Positions 50,991 through 59,910 of a DNA stretch of 64,000 nucleotides are shown here, in pieces. The position numbers and the translations under genes were made by a program. The DNA is from Allorhodopirellula heiligendammensis (GTDB lineage Bacteria > Planctomycetota > Planctomycetia > Pirellulales > Pirellulaceae). A model generated the notes under the pieces. That model was not told the origin of the DNA and did not search any database. It saw nothing but the letters and a program-made list of their open reading frames with translations. Numbering within the stretch: position 1 is the stretch's first letter; each line of letters starts with the position of its first letter. Where the stretch lies: positions 1,477,739 through 1,541,738 of the forward strand of contig NZ_SJPU01000002.1 of the NCBI RefSeq assembly GCF_007860105.1. The letters run 5' to 3'.

Positions 50991-51854
50991 TTATCGCTCG
51001 AACCACTTTTTGATCGCGTGCAGCGTGGTCGCTCGCCCAGTACGAGCGATCGAGGTGGTCAGTGGGATTTCCTTCGGGCATACTGCCACGCAGTTCTGGG
51101 CGTTCCCGCAGGTGGAAATGCCTCCGGGGCCTGACAGGGCCTCAAGCCGGTCGGCGGCGAGCGTTTTGCCCGTTGGATGGTTGTTGAACAGCATCGCCTG
51201 TGAAATTCCCGCAGCGCCGATGAAGGCCTTGTCGAATTCTTCGTTTCGGCGCTGCTCGAACGCTTCGTCGCTCTCGCCCTCGGCCTGCGTCAGTTCGATT
51301 TTTTGGTACTGTGGGCACGCTTCCAGGCAGCAGCCGCAACTCATGCACTGGCTGAGCGGATAGTTGCGTTCCTGTTCCTGCTGCGGAATCCGTTCGCCTG
51401 GGCCCAGATTGTAATAGCTGTCGACGGGGACCCAGCCCTTGATTCGCTTGAGCCCGCGGAAGAGCCTCGCTCGGTCAACGACCAAGTCGCGGACGACCGG
51501 GAATTTACTCATCGGTTCGAGCACGATCTCATCGGGATTTTCTACGAGCAAGCGATCGACCAGTGCACTGCAGCTCTGTCGCACGCGACCGTTGATCACC
51601 ATCGTGCAGGCGCCACATACCTCTTCAAGGCATCCGCAATCCCAAGCAACCGGTGTCACCTTTTGGCCGTCGACTGTGGTGGACTGCGCGGCGATTCGCT
51701 GCAGCACGCTGATGACATTCATCTCGCGCTCGTACTTGACCTTGTGTAGTTCCCAATATGATTTTCCACCCGGTTCGTGCTGGCGAAGGACACGGACGTT
51801 GATGGATTGGGGACGATTCTTACTCGAAGGTTGCGGCGCGGTCATCGTTGACAA
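50991..51854 (-). CDS. sdhB: Succinate dehydrogenase iron-sulfur subunit
   Basis: A 287-residue membrane-associated subunit of complex II that passes electrons from the flavoprotein to quinone. The N-terminal plant-type domain holds a [2Fe-2S] set in WDCGCLEEVCGACTMVINGR and a later Cys. The C-terminal domain has CMSCGCCLEACP for [4Fe-4S] and CGNAQNCVAVCPKEIPL for [3Fe-4S]. It is the last gene of sdhCAB, 50 bases after sdhA. The length is slightly above the E. coli form and fits the B. subtilis-type enzyme. Confidence 0.96.
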   Translation of the reverse strand: MSTMTAPQPSSKNRPQSINVRVLRQHEPGGKSYWELHKVKYEREMNVISVLQRIAAQSTTVDGQKVTPVAWDCGCLEEVCGACTMVINGRVRQSCSALVDRLLVENPDEIVLEPMSKFPVVRDLVVDRARLFRGLKRIKGWVPVDSYYNLGPGERIPQQEQERNYPLSQCMSCGCCLEACPQYQKIELTQAEGESDEAFEQRRNEEFDKAFIGAAGISQAMLFNNHPTGKTLAADRLEALSGPGGISTCGNAQNCVAVCPKEIPLTTSIARTGRATTLHAIKKWFER

Positions 51855-51904
51855 GACTCGTTAAGCGGCAAATGGTGAAATGGTAGGTGCGGTGAGGTGT
51901 TCGA

Positions 51905-53911
51905 TCAGTGCGAGCTGGCGAGATGGCTGGACGGATTGTTGGCGGCCAAAGCAGCGGCTCGCTCGTTCCAGACCTCTTCGATCGCCTCGGCGCCAACGAG
52001 ACCGTAAAGTCGCGGACGCGGCGGGATCAGCGAAGTGTCGACATCTTCATACGTCAATTCAGGTTGATTGGTTGTGGCATTCCACGTCGCGATCGTGCTC
52101 TTGAGGTACTTTTCGTTGTTCGCTTGGAATGCATCGCACCATGCTTCGGCTTGGCGGCGTCGCTCGACCGGGTCTTCCGATGTGAGTGGTGGTTTGATGA
52201 AGTCAGGTTTAAAGTGAGCGCCCCGGCATTCATCTCGCTGCAGTGCACCTTTGAGTAACGCCTTGGCAATGGGGAACATGTCCTGCAGCGCTTTGGCGAA
52301 TACGACATTTTGGTTCGTCCACGCGCCTGTGTCGGCGAGGTTGACTTTCATTACCCGCTCGTGAAGTTCATTCACTTTCTCGATCGCTTCGGACAACTGA
52401 TCATTTTTGCGCACCACGGTCGCGACGCGGGTCATCAGTTCGCCGAGCTCCTGGTGGATCAGATACGGGTTTTCATCGCTGTCCTTGTTGCCATGCAGCA
52501 AGTGATCATGGCGATCCTGCTGGGCTTTGACGGCGCTGGCGAGCAGTGCCTCGGGCACATCGTCAGCTCCGGAGGTTTGCGCGGCCGCGTAATTGATGAT
52601 GGACGAGCCGGTAAACAAACCAGTGAAAATACACGAAAGCAGCGAGTTGGCGCCGAGCCGATTGGCGCCGTGGTAGTGGTAGTCGCACTCGCCCATCGCG
52701 TACAAACCCTCAATGCTCGTCATGTGGTTTCGCGGCGCGCCGGCTTCGAGTCCCCCGTCAGCGCTCTTGACGTAATCGGCCCACAACCCGCCCATGCTGT
52801 AGTGCACCGCAGGGAAGATTTTCATCGGCTCGTCTCGCGGGTCCACGCCCTGGAATTTCTCGTAGATTTCCAGAATTCCGCCGAGCTTGCGATCAAGTTC
52901 GGCGCGAGGGATGTGTGTCAGGTCGAGATAGACGCACATGCGGTCGGATTCGACACTGAGTCCTTCATTGACGCAGATATCGAAAATCTCGCGGGTGGCG
53001 ATATCCCGCGGCACCAGGTTGCCGTATTCGGGGTAGCGTTCCTCGAGGAAGTAGTAGCGATCGGCAGCCGGAATCTGTTTGGGTTCGCGAGGGTCCTGGG
53101 CTTTTCGCGGTACCCATACCCGTCCACCTTCTCCTCGGGCGGATTCACTCATCAATCGCAGTTTGTCCGCCCCGGGAATGGCGGTGGGGTGCACCTGAAT
53201 GAATTCAGCATTGCCGTATTTCGCGCCCGCTTGAAAGCAGCGACTGGCGGCGCTACCGGTGCAGAACACGCTCATGGTGCTGCGGCCGTAAATCAGTCCG
53301 CAGCCGCCGGTAGCGACGACAACCGCGTCGGCGGGAAAAGCTCGAATCTCCATCGTTGTCATGTTTTGCGCCACCGCACCGCGACAGCGTCCCGTCTCAT
53401 CCTGAATAGGGCCAAGGAAGTCCCAGAATTCAAACTTGCGAACGGAACCTTCAGCTTCGCGGCGGCGAACTTGTTCGTCGAGTGCATAGAGCAATTGCTG
53501 GCCTGTCGTGGCACCGGCAAATGCGGTTCGTTTGAACAGGGTTCCGCCGAAGCGGCGACGATCAATGAAACCCTCTTCGGTACGGTTGAATGGCACGCCG
53601 AGGCGGTCCATCAATTCGATAACCTTCGGCGCCCACATCGCCATCTCTTTGACGGGCGGCTGGTGATTGAGGAAGTCACCGCCATAGACCGTGTCATCGA
53701 GGTGGTTCCATTCCGCATCACCGAGTTGGCGGGTCTGGTCGTTGCAACTGTTGATGCCGCCTTGTGCGCACACGCTGTGCGAACGCTTGACGGGTGTCAG
53801 GCTGATCAGATCGACCGTCGCGCCGAGTTCGCAGAGCTTCATCGTCGATGCGAGTCCGGCGAGTCCGCCACCGATGACGACCACGCGGGCGGGTTGATTG
53901 GACGCTGCCAT
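51905..53911 (-). CDS. sdhA: Succinate dehydrogenase flavoprotein subunit
   Basis: A 668-residue subunit that oxidises succinate to fumarate. It shows the FAD motif RVVVIGGGLAGLASTMKLCELG, the covalent-FAD segment RSHSVCAQGGINS with its His, QVHPTAIPGADKLRLMSESARGEGG (active-site region), VHYSMGGLWADYVKS and MGECDYHYHGANRLGANSLLSCIFTG. It sits between sdhC and sdhB on the minus strand. A 582-codon open frame on the other strand across this gene is only its shadow. Confidence 0.97.
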   Translation of the reverse strand: MAASNQPARVVVIGGGLAGLASTMKLCELGATVDLISLTPVKRSHSVCAQGGINSCNDQTRQLGDAEWNHLDDTVYGGDFLNHQPPVKEMAMWAPKVIELMDRLGVPFNRTEEGFIDRRRFGGTLFKRTAFAGATTGQQLLYALDEQVRRREAEGSVRKFEFWDFLGPIQDETGRCRGAVAQNMTTMEIRAFPADAVVVATGGCGLIYGRSTMSVFCTGSAASRCFQAGAKYGNAEFIQVHPTAIPGADKLRLMSESARGEGGRVWVPRKAQDPREPKQIPAADRYYFLEERYPEYGNLVPRDIATREIFDICVNEGLSVESDRMCVYLDLTHIPRAELDRKLGGILEIYEKFQGVDPRDEPMKIFPAVHYSMGGLWADYVKSADGGLEAGAPRNHMTSIEGLYAMGECDYHYHGANRLGANSLLSCIFTGLFTGSSIINYAAAQTSGADDVPEALLASAVKAQQDRHDHLLHGNKDSDENPYLIHQELGELMTRVATVVRKNDQLSEAIEKVNELHERVMKVNLADTGAWTNQNVVFAKALQDMFPIAKALLKGALQRDECRGAHFKPDFIKPPLTSEDPVERRRQAEAWCDAFQANNEKYLKSTIATWNATTNQPELTYEDVDTSLIPPRPRLYGLVGAEAIEEVWNERAAALAANNPSSHLASSH

Positions 53912-53976
53912 GTTGAAAAACCTTCGTGTCCGAACGGAATCAGTAGGACGAGTGAATGGAGAGAGAGGGGGCGGGG

Positions 53977-54861
53977 TTACTGCGAATCGGGGGCAACAAT
54001 GATCGTTTCTTCGACAATGATTGCCTCGATACCATCTTCGCTAGGTGGCACTGCGTGATCATCACCGGCACGTTTGTGGGGGTCGTCGTAGGCCAAGCCT
54101 GTTGCTACGGCTGCGTCGTACATCTCTTGCTCTTTTTCTCGTGCGTTGGCAATGTCTGCTGGTCCAGGAGAAACCGCCGCCCACCATGCCGCCAACGCGA
54201 CCATTGCTAGCAGTACGCCGAACACCGTGCAGACTTTGGTAGCACGCTGCATCGCTGCCGGTGAAGTCCACAGTCCCCAGGTGATTCCCGCTGTCCATAA
54301 TCCATTGGCGAGGTGATATACGGTCGCCATGACGCCGATCAGGTAAAATGCAGGCCAGAATCCCCATACCCACTCGTCCATCGCCGAGGCGAGAGAGGAA
54401 GCGGCGTTGTAGGGGTAGAATTGGGCAAATCCCAGTGGTCTCATGACTGCCAGCCATGGGCTGAAGTGAAACCAACCCTGCAGATGCAGGATGTGAAACA
54501 TCAGAAAGACAAATGCGATTAGGCCGGTCCATCGCTGCCAGGTGTAGCGTTTGTTGGCCGTGTATGGGTATCGGCTTGTGTTGGATTTTCCAGTCCGGAT
54601 AATCCACACGCCGATGATCGCGTGAAAGAGCAGCGGCAAAAAGATCCCGCCCCATTCCACGATCGGTAGCGCCGGACCCAGCGAATGGATCATGTACACC
54701 GCTCGCTGAAACGGGGCCGTCCCGCCGAGCAAACTGGCGTTGGTGACCAGGTGGACGCACATGTACAGACCCAGCGGCACGACGCCTAGGAGCGAGTGCA
54801 GTCTCCGAATCCCAAATTCGTGACGGATGAAGAACGATTGAGAGCGAGTGAGTTCAGCCAC
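53977..54861 (-). CDS. sdhC: Succinate dehydrogenase cytochrome b subunit (b558 type)
   Basis: A 294-residue single membrane anchor of the B. subtilis type, expected to carry two hemes and the quinone site with no separate SdhD. Five helices are visible; His residues at helix ends include those in LGLYMCVHLVTNAS, LLFHAIIGVWII, FLMFHILHLQGW and ATVYHLANGLW. A soluble C-terminal tail of about 60 residues is charged and longer than usual. It is the first gene of sdhCAB, 65 bases before sdhA. Confidence 0.92.
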   Translation of the reverse strand: MAELTRSQSFFIRHEFGIRRLHSLLGVVPLGLYMCVHLVTNASLLGGTAPFQRAVYMIHSLGPALPIVEWGGIFLPLLFHAIIGVWIIRTGKSNTSRYPYTANKRYTWQRWTGLIAFVFLMFHILHLQGWFHFSPWLAVMRPLGFAQFYPYNAASSLASAMDEWVWGFWPAFYLIGVMATVYHLANGLWTAGITWGLWTSPAAMQRATKVCTVFGVLLAMVALAAWWAAVSPGPADIANAREKEQEMYDAAVATGLAYDDPHKRAGDDHAVPPSEDGIEAIIVEETIIVAPDSQ

Positions 54862-55079
54862 GGATGTCGGATGGGTGCGAGGGAGAAGTTTTGCGCAAGA
54901 TCAGCTCAGCGAGTCTAAGCATAAAGGGTTCGTGGTTCCCGAAACAGGAGGGATCGTACCTTCGGGCGTGTCGTATTGTCGCAGAACTAACTGCCGCAGT
55001 CCCGTGACGAATAGGGCAAACGAGAAAGTCCCGGTGTGGTTGATCGGCACTCCAATGAACCGTCAACTCACTGAGAAGG

Positions 55080-55841
55080 TTAACCTTTGTCCTCGGGATG
55101 CAATACGAACCGATACCCCGCGTCGCGGAGCGTCAGGAGGTGCACCGGTTCCGCCGGCGCGGGCTCGATCACCTTCCGCAGTCGCGCGATGAACTGATCG
55201 ACCGCTCTGGTTTGGACATTTCCTGAAACCTCCCAGACGTGAATCAGCAGTTCTGATCGGCTGATGACTCGCTCGGGGTTCTCAACGAAGTAACGCAGTA
55301 AGCGGAGTTCTTTCGGCGTCATCCGAACGGACTTGCCGGCGACACGGACCTGATGAGTGCGGAAGTCGACCGCGACCTGCCCAAACTCGATCGCCTCCAC
55401 GCTCTTGGCAGTGTTCGCCGGTTTGCCCTCGCCAATCCGAGGCCCCGTTGTCGAGGCGGGGGCTGCATGCCGTGAAATTTGCAATAAGTTTTTAACTCGG
55501 CTCAGCAACTCGTCGAGCTCGAACGGTTTGCTCATGTACTGGTTTGCGCCCACGTCGAACCCGCGCGTACGATCTTCGGGCAGCGTCCGGGCCGACAGCA
55601 TCAGGACCGGCAAACCCAATCCCGCGTCGCGAATTTTTTGGCACACGGTGTACCCACTCATCCCTGGGAGCATCAGATCGAGGACGACCAAATCAATGCT
55701 ATGCGGGCCCATATCAATCAACTTGAGCGCCGAGGGGCCATCTTCGACCAGCGTAACGCGGTACCCCTCCGCCTCGAGATTGTATTTGATGCCGATGCCG
55801 AGATGTTGCTCGTCCTCGACGACCATGATGTGTGCGCGCAA
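55080..55841 (-). CDS. OmpR/PhoB-family response regulator
   Basis: A 253-residue DNA-binding regulator. The receiver covers about 1-118: VVEDE acidic pocket, phospho-acceptor Asp55 in VVLDLMLPGMSG, MLSART and Lys in MSKPF near 104. A 30-residue linker leads to a winged helix (about 150-248) with VRMTPKELRLLRYFVENPERVISRSELLIHVW and RAVDQFIARLRKVIE. No partner histidine kinase is adjacent. Its location between sdhCAB and gltA suggests, but does not prove, control of central metabolism. Confidence 0.93.
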   Translation of the reverse strand: MRAHIMVVEDEQHLGIGIKYNLEAEGYRVTLVEDGPSALKLIDMGPHSIDLVVLDLMLPGMSGYTVCQKIRDAGLGLPVLMLSARTLPEDRTRGFDVGANQYMSKPFELDELLSRVKNLLQISRHAAPASTTGPRIGEGKPANTAKSVEAIEFGQVAVDFRTHQVRVAGKSVRMTPKELRLLRYFVENPERVISRSELLIHVWEVSGNVQTRAVDQFIARLRKVIEPAPAEPVHLLTLRDAGYRFVLHPEDKG

Positions 55842-56040
55842 CCGTTGTTTCCTCTGCTAATGAAGTGTGGGGCACCGACCTCGATCGACAGCCAGCGAGC
55901 GGGTGGCAGCGGATCATAGCATGTTGGCGAGCGAATCGAATCAGGTAAATGTCATCATGACCGTGAGATGATCGCTGCTCTGAGTCACCGAAAAAACTGT
56001 CGCTGATTGTCGTGCGCGTAACACAGGGCTACACTACTGA

Positions 56041-56056
56041 CTCGCCGGCGGGCGAG
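56041..56056 (+). promoter_or_regulatory. GC-rich hairpin in the gltA leader
   Basis: CTCGCC-GGCG-GGCGAG forms a perfect 6-base stem with a 4-base loop about 65 bases before the citrate synthase start. It may influence leader folding; no known riboswitch was recognised. Confidence 0.4.
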
Positions 56057-56121
56057 GGCTCTCGTTCCTACTTGCCGGCACCCTGATTGCTCACCCAGAC
56101 TCTACCCGAATCGCAGCCATT

Positions 56122-57438
56122 ATGAAGTCTTCAAACGGTTTTGAGATAGAAGAAATTGACACGGTTAAGGTCCACATGGGCGATCAGAGCTGTGAGCTTC
56201 CCTTGATCGAAGGATCCGAAGGTGAGCGCGCCCTCGATATCAGTCGGTTGCGAGCCGAAACGGGAGTGATCACTCTCGACGAGGGGTTCGTCAATACGGG
56301 CAGCACGCGCAGTGCCATCACGTTCCTCGATGGCGAAAAAGGTGTGCTGCGGTATCGTGGTTATCCCATCGAAAAACTTGCCGCGAGTTGCGACTTCATC
56401 GAGACAGCGTTCTTGTTGATTTATGGCGAACTGCCTAACGCGAAAGAACTCGAGACGTTTCGTGCCGGCATTCGGGAGCATACGATGCTCCACCAAGACA
56501 TGAAATCGTTCTACAACGGTTTCCCACGCGACGCTCACCCGATGGCCATTCTCGCTAGCGTTGTGGGGGCACTCTCGACGTTCTATCAAGATTCGCTCGA
56601 TCTCAATGATGAGCGTCAGGTGGAGATTTCAATCTACCGGCTGCTCGCGAAACTGCCCACGATCGCGGCGTACAGCTACAAGAAGTCCATCGGTCAGCCG
56701 TTCATGTATCCCAAGAACAGTCTGAACTATACCGAGAACTTCTTGCACATGATGTTCGCGACCCCGACGGAGGAGTACCAGCTCGATCCCGACTTTGCCG
56801 AAGCGTTGAATCTGCTGTTGATTGTTCACGCCGATCACGAACAGAACTGTAGCACCTCGACCGTTCGGATGGTCGGCAGCAGCAATGCAAACCTGTTCGC
56901 ATCCATTTCAGCGGGCATCAGTGCCCTCTGGGGGCCGCTGCACGGTGGTGCCAATGAGGCCTGCGTGAATATGCTCGAGCAAATCGCTCGCGACGGTGGC
57001 AATGTCAAGAAATATGTCGACATGGCGAAAGACAAAAACAGTCAGTTCCGCCTGATGGGCTTCGGCCACCGCGTCTACAAAAACTTTGATCCGCGGGCGA
57101 CGATTATCCGTGCGTGCTGCGATAAACTGCTCGACAAGCTGAACCTAGACGATCCCTTGTTCGAGGTCGCCCAGCAGCTCCAAGACGTCGCGCTCAAAGA
57201 CGAGTATTTCATCGAGCGTAAATTGTATCCCAATGTCGACTTCTACTCGGGCGTGATCTATCGCGCCCTGGGTATCCCAGTCCAGATGTTCACAGTCCTG
57301 TTCGCAATTGGACGTCTACCAGGCTGGATCGCTCACTGGCGTGAAATGCATGCTAGCCCTGGGTTCCGCATCAATCGCCCCCGTCAAGTCTACACCGGCC
57401 ATACCGAGCGGAACGTCACCCCGTTGCAGTCCCGTTGA
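56122..57438 (+). CDS. gltA: Citrate synthase
   Basis: A 438-residue type II (hexameric-type) citrate synthase that condenses acetyl-CoA with oxaloacetate. It shows ITFLDGEKGVLRYRGYPIEKLAA, LLIVHADHEQNCSTSTVRMVGSS (first catalytic His), ISALWGPLHGGANEACVNML (second His), MGFGHRVYKNFDPRA (third His and Arg) and VDFYSGVIYRALGIPVQMFTVLFAIGRLPGWIAHW with the catalytic Asp. The N-terminal 40-residue beta segment is typical of this type. It stands alone, divergent from the response regulator gene. Confidence 0.97.
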   Translation: MKSSNGFEIEEIDTVKVHMGDQSCELPLIEGSEGERALDISRLRAETGVITLDEGFVNTGSTRSAITFLDGEKGVLRYRGYPIEKLAASCDFIETAFLLIYGELPNAKELETFRAGIREHTMLHQDMKSFYNGFPRDAHPMAILASVVGALSTFYQDSLDLNDERQVEISIYRLLAKLPTIAAYSYKKSIGQPFMYPKNSLNYTENFLHMMFATPTEEYQLDPDFAEALNLLLIVHADHEQNCSTSTVRMVGSSNANLFASISAGISALWGPLHGGANEACVNMLEQIARDGGNVKKYVDMAKDKNSQFRLMGFGHRVYKNFDPRATIIRACCDKLLDKLNLDDPLFEVAQQLQDVALKDEYFIERKLYPNVDFYSGVIYRALGIPVQMFTVLFAIGRLPGWIAHWREMHASPGFRINRPRQVYTGHTERNVTPLQSR

Positions 57439-57748
57439 GTGCCGATGTCACGGATTTTCCCGCTGGGATTTATCATTTATCTGCAACCTCTCTTGGCTCC
57501 CGCCCTTAACAGAGGTTTGCTTGGCTGGGCTGTTGGTCCAGCTTGCTGAGTGTAGGAATCGCTCGTTGACCGGAGCTGCAGACTCAGGTGCAAACGTTGG
57601 TGCTCCAACGTCGGGAAGCGGGATCGTTGCGGCATTCGCTGTGCTCCCGATCCACTCCACCGGGCAGATGGCGATCGAACGCGATTGCTTTCCTGCTCAG
57701 CAAAACCGAACCAACGGTCTTTCACGCGCCGGGTAGCATTCGCTTTTC
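57439..57748. other. Intergenic region between gltA and flhB ends
   Basis: 310 bases between two converging genes. A weak inverted repeat, AACCTCT (57484-57490) with AGAGGTT (57511-57517), could serve as a terminator for gltA but has no T-tract. No gene was seen. Confidence 0.4.
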
Positions 57749-58810
57749 CTAGCTCATCGATCGTTCGGTGGGCGCATTCGCATCGCGCAATAGCTCAGCC
57801 ACGGCCCGGTATTGGGCGGTGGGGATGGGCTGACCGATATCGGTGCTGTTGTAGAGAAACCGGGCAAGAGACTTTCTTTCGGCAATAAAGATGCCGCTCT
57901 GGAGGGCCAAGCGATGGATCTTTTTGCCGAGCATTCGGTCGCCCTTGGCCACGACAGTCGGTGTCGCCATGGTGGCGGGGTCGTACCGGACAGCGATCAC
58001 GAGGTCGTTCGGATCGATAATCACAACGTGCGCGGTCTGCACTTCTTGGGTGACATGATCAACCGCGAGCTGCCGTGAAACCTCGCGGCGACGATCTGTT
58101 ACTCGGGGGTCGCCCTCGAGTTCTTTCATTTCGTCGCGCAGTTCCTGGTCGGTCATCATCAGGTCCTGTTCGAACTGCCATTTCTGGAATACCCATTCAA
58201 GCAACGCCAGAATGAACAGGGCGACGCCAATCCATAAGCAAACCCCCATCAGCGTATCGAACATGGCCGATGCAATTTGAGGCACGGACATTGTTGCCAT
58301 CCCGATCACCCGATGCTGATGGGCTCGCAGGGCATAGTACGCCACCGCCACAATCACGCCGACTTTAATGATGCCGAATAGTAAACGCATGATGCCGCGG
58401 ATTGACAGGATTCGCTGTGCACCAGAGAGCGGACTGATGTTGCTGAGTTTGGGCGTTAGTTTTTCGGGCGATAGGATCAGTCCAACCTGCGTGACGTTGA
58501 CAGCGACCGCGCCGACAAACATCAACAGCAGCAAGGGGGCGATCGCAAACGCTACCTGTCCACACAATCGCATTAAATCGTGCGTTGCGTCCTGAGGAGA
58601 GTAGGCGCGCATGGTGGCGTTGGAGAGGCCCGCCTCGATTCCATTGGCTAAGATTGACGAGGTTGTGTGACCGAAGTAATGCATTGCTCCAATTGCTGCC
58701 AAGAGCAACGATGCCGAAGTCAGGTCTTGGCTCTTGGCAACCCGCCCCTGTTCCCGTGCCTGCTTGCGTTTGCGGTCGGTTGCAAAATGTTTTTTTTCGC
58801 CGTCAGACAT
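57749..58810 (-). CDS. flhB: Flagellar export switch protein FlhB with altered cleavage motif
   Basis: A 353-residue inner-membrane component of the flagellar type III export apparatus that switches substrate specificity. Four helices fill the N-terminal half (about 30-210) after a basic lead (KKHFATDRKRKQAREQGRVAKSQDL). The cytoplasmic part has MTDQELRDEMKELEGDPRV and ends KKIHRLALQSGIFIAERKSLARFLYNSTDIGQPIP, all typical. The autocleavage site normally reads NPTH; here it is DPND at 266-269 within VVIIDPNDLVIAVRYD. The gene is last in fliP-fliQ-fliR-flhB, four bases after fliR. Confidence 0.93.
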   Translation of the reverse strand: MSDGEKKHFATDRKRKQAREQGRVAKSQDLTSASLLLAAIGAMHYFGHTTSSILANGIEAGLSNATMRAYSPQDATHDLMRLCGQVAFAIAPLLLLMFVGAVAVNVTQVGLILSPEKLTPKLSNISPLSGAQRILSIRGIMRLLFGIIKVGVIVAVAYYALRAHQHRVIGMATMSVPQIASAMFDTLMGVCLWIGVALFILALLEWVFQKWQFEQDLMMTDQELRDEMKELEGDPRVTDRRREVSRQLAVDHVTQEVQTAHVVIIDPNDLVIAVRYDPATMATPTVVAKGDRMLGKKIHRLALQSGIFIAERKSLARFLYNSTDIGQPIPTAQYRAVAELLRDANAPTERSMS

Positions 58811-58813
58811 GAG

Positions 58814-59605
58814 CTAGCTGCCCTTTGACCAGATCAGCGATAGCCGCTCAACATTGGCGGCCAAGTCGTCTTGAAAGATCCAGGCGACCGAGCCGATTGT
58901 GAGCGAGGTGACGACGAGTAATGCGAGCGCATTGACGCTCAATCCCACGGCGAGCACGTTGATCTGCGGCATGGTGCGGCTGATCAAACCTGTAACTAAA
59001 TTACTCAGCAGCAGCGCGGCGACAACGGGCGCCGAAACACGTACGCCCGACGCGAGCGAGCCGCTCATGCAATCCGTGATCGCCTGCATCATCGATGCAT
59101 GAAACACCACTCGGCCGGGCGGCATGGAATCGAAGCTCTCTACGAGAAGACTCAGCATGATGCGGTGGCCTCCGCTAAGTAGCATCACGGCCGTAACGAG
59201 CATGCCAACCATCCGGGCAAGTGCGGGCATGCTACTCCGGGTCGCCTCGTCCATCGATTCACCTAGCTGCATCCCGCCGGTGCTTGTGATCGCTTCGCCG
59301 GCAAGCTGAATGCCCGTAATCACAATCTGAACCGTGGTTCCGATCAGCAGGCCAATCATTCCTTCACGCGCGATCGCGATGGTGAGATCTGCCAGGTGAT
59401 CGAAATCCGGCAGGTCTTGCATGCCCGGGCGATCGGCAATGGTGGGCAGCAACAAGGCTGTCATTGTCAGCGTCGATATCGCCTTGACGCGTCTTGGCAC
59501 GCCAGCACCAATCGCAGGCATCGCCGCCAACATCATGCTCAATCGAGTCAATACGAGCACTCCAACAACCATGTGCTCGATCAGCCATTGGACCAGCGGC
59601 GTCAT
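58814..59605 (-). CDS. fliR: Flagellar export gate protein FliR
   Basis: A 263-residue membrane protein with about six helices, forming part of the FliPQR export gate. Family features: LTRLSMMLAAMPAIGAGVPRRVKAISTLTMTALLLP at the N terminus, EGMIGLLIGTTVQIVITGIQLAGEAITSTGGMQLGESMDEATRS in the middle, and LLLSNLVTGLISRTMPQINVLAVGLSVNALALLVV. The ATG is three bases downstream of the fliQ stop, and flhB starts four bases after its stop, so translation is coupled. Confidence 0.93.
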   Translation of the reverse strand: MTPLVQWLIEHMVVGVLVLTRLSMMLAAMPAIGAGVPRRVKAISTLTMTALLLPTIADRPGMQDLPDFDHLADLTIAIAREGMIGLLIGTTVQIVITGIQLAGEAITSTGGMQLGESMDEATRSSMPALARMVGMLVTAVMLLSGGHRIMLSLLVESFDSMPPGRVVFHASMMQAITDCMSGSLASGVRVSAPVVAALLLSNLVTGLISRTMPQINVLAVGLSVNALALLVVTSLTIGSVAWIFQDDLAANVERLSLIWSKGS

Positions 59606-59607
59606 CG

Positions 59608-59874
59608 TTAGAGTCCGCCCGCAGTTTCAAAGACGCTCCGCGTGAACTCGATCATGCGGGTCATCAACCAGGGCATGCAGGCCACCAGGACCGCGGCCAT
59701 CGCTAGCAGCTTGGGGACGAAAGAAACTGTCTGATCTTGAATCTGCGTCAGGGCTTGTACGAGCCCAATGGCTAGGCCCGCAGCCATCCCCACGAGTAAC
59801 AAGGGGGCTGCCAGGACGACAGCCATCAGCAGCGTTTCACGTATCAAGTCAACTGCAGAAGAGGGTTCAAGCAT
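59608..59874 (-). CDS. fliQ: Flagellar export gate protein FliQ
   Basis: An 88-residue protein with two long helices (TLLMAVVLAAPLLLVGMAAGLAIGLVQALTQIQDQTVSFVPKLLAMAAVLVACMPWLMTRM), the normal FliQ length and pattern, including the conserved QIQDQT loop between them. It lies between fliP and fliR in the export-gate operon. Confidence 0.94.
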   Translation of the reverse strand: MLEPSSAVDLIRETLLMAVVLAAPLLLVGMAAGLAIGLVQALTQIQDQTVSFVPKLLAMAAVLVACMPWLMTRMIEFTRSVFETAGGL

Positions 59875-59910
59875 GGGGGTAGTCAGTGGTCAGAAGCAAA
59901 AGGCTCGAAG

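Noticed and set aside
52310-54058. 582-codon open frame on the plus strand
   Set aside because: It lies antisense to sdhA, which has every catalytic motif. The antisense product is His/Val/Ala-rich with no family features.
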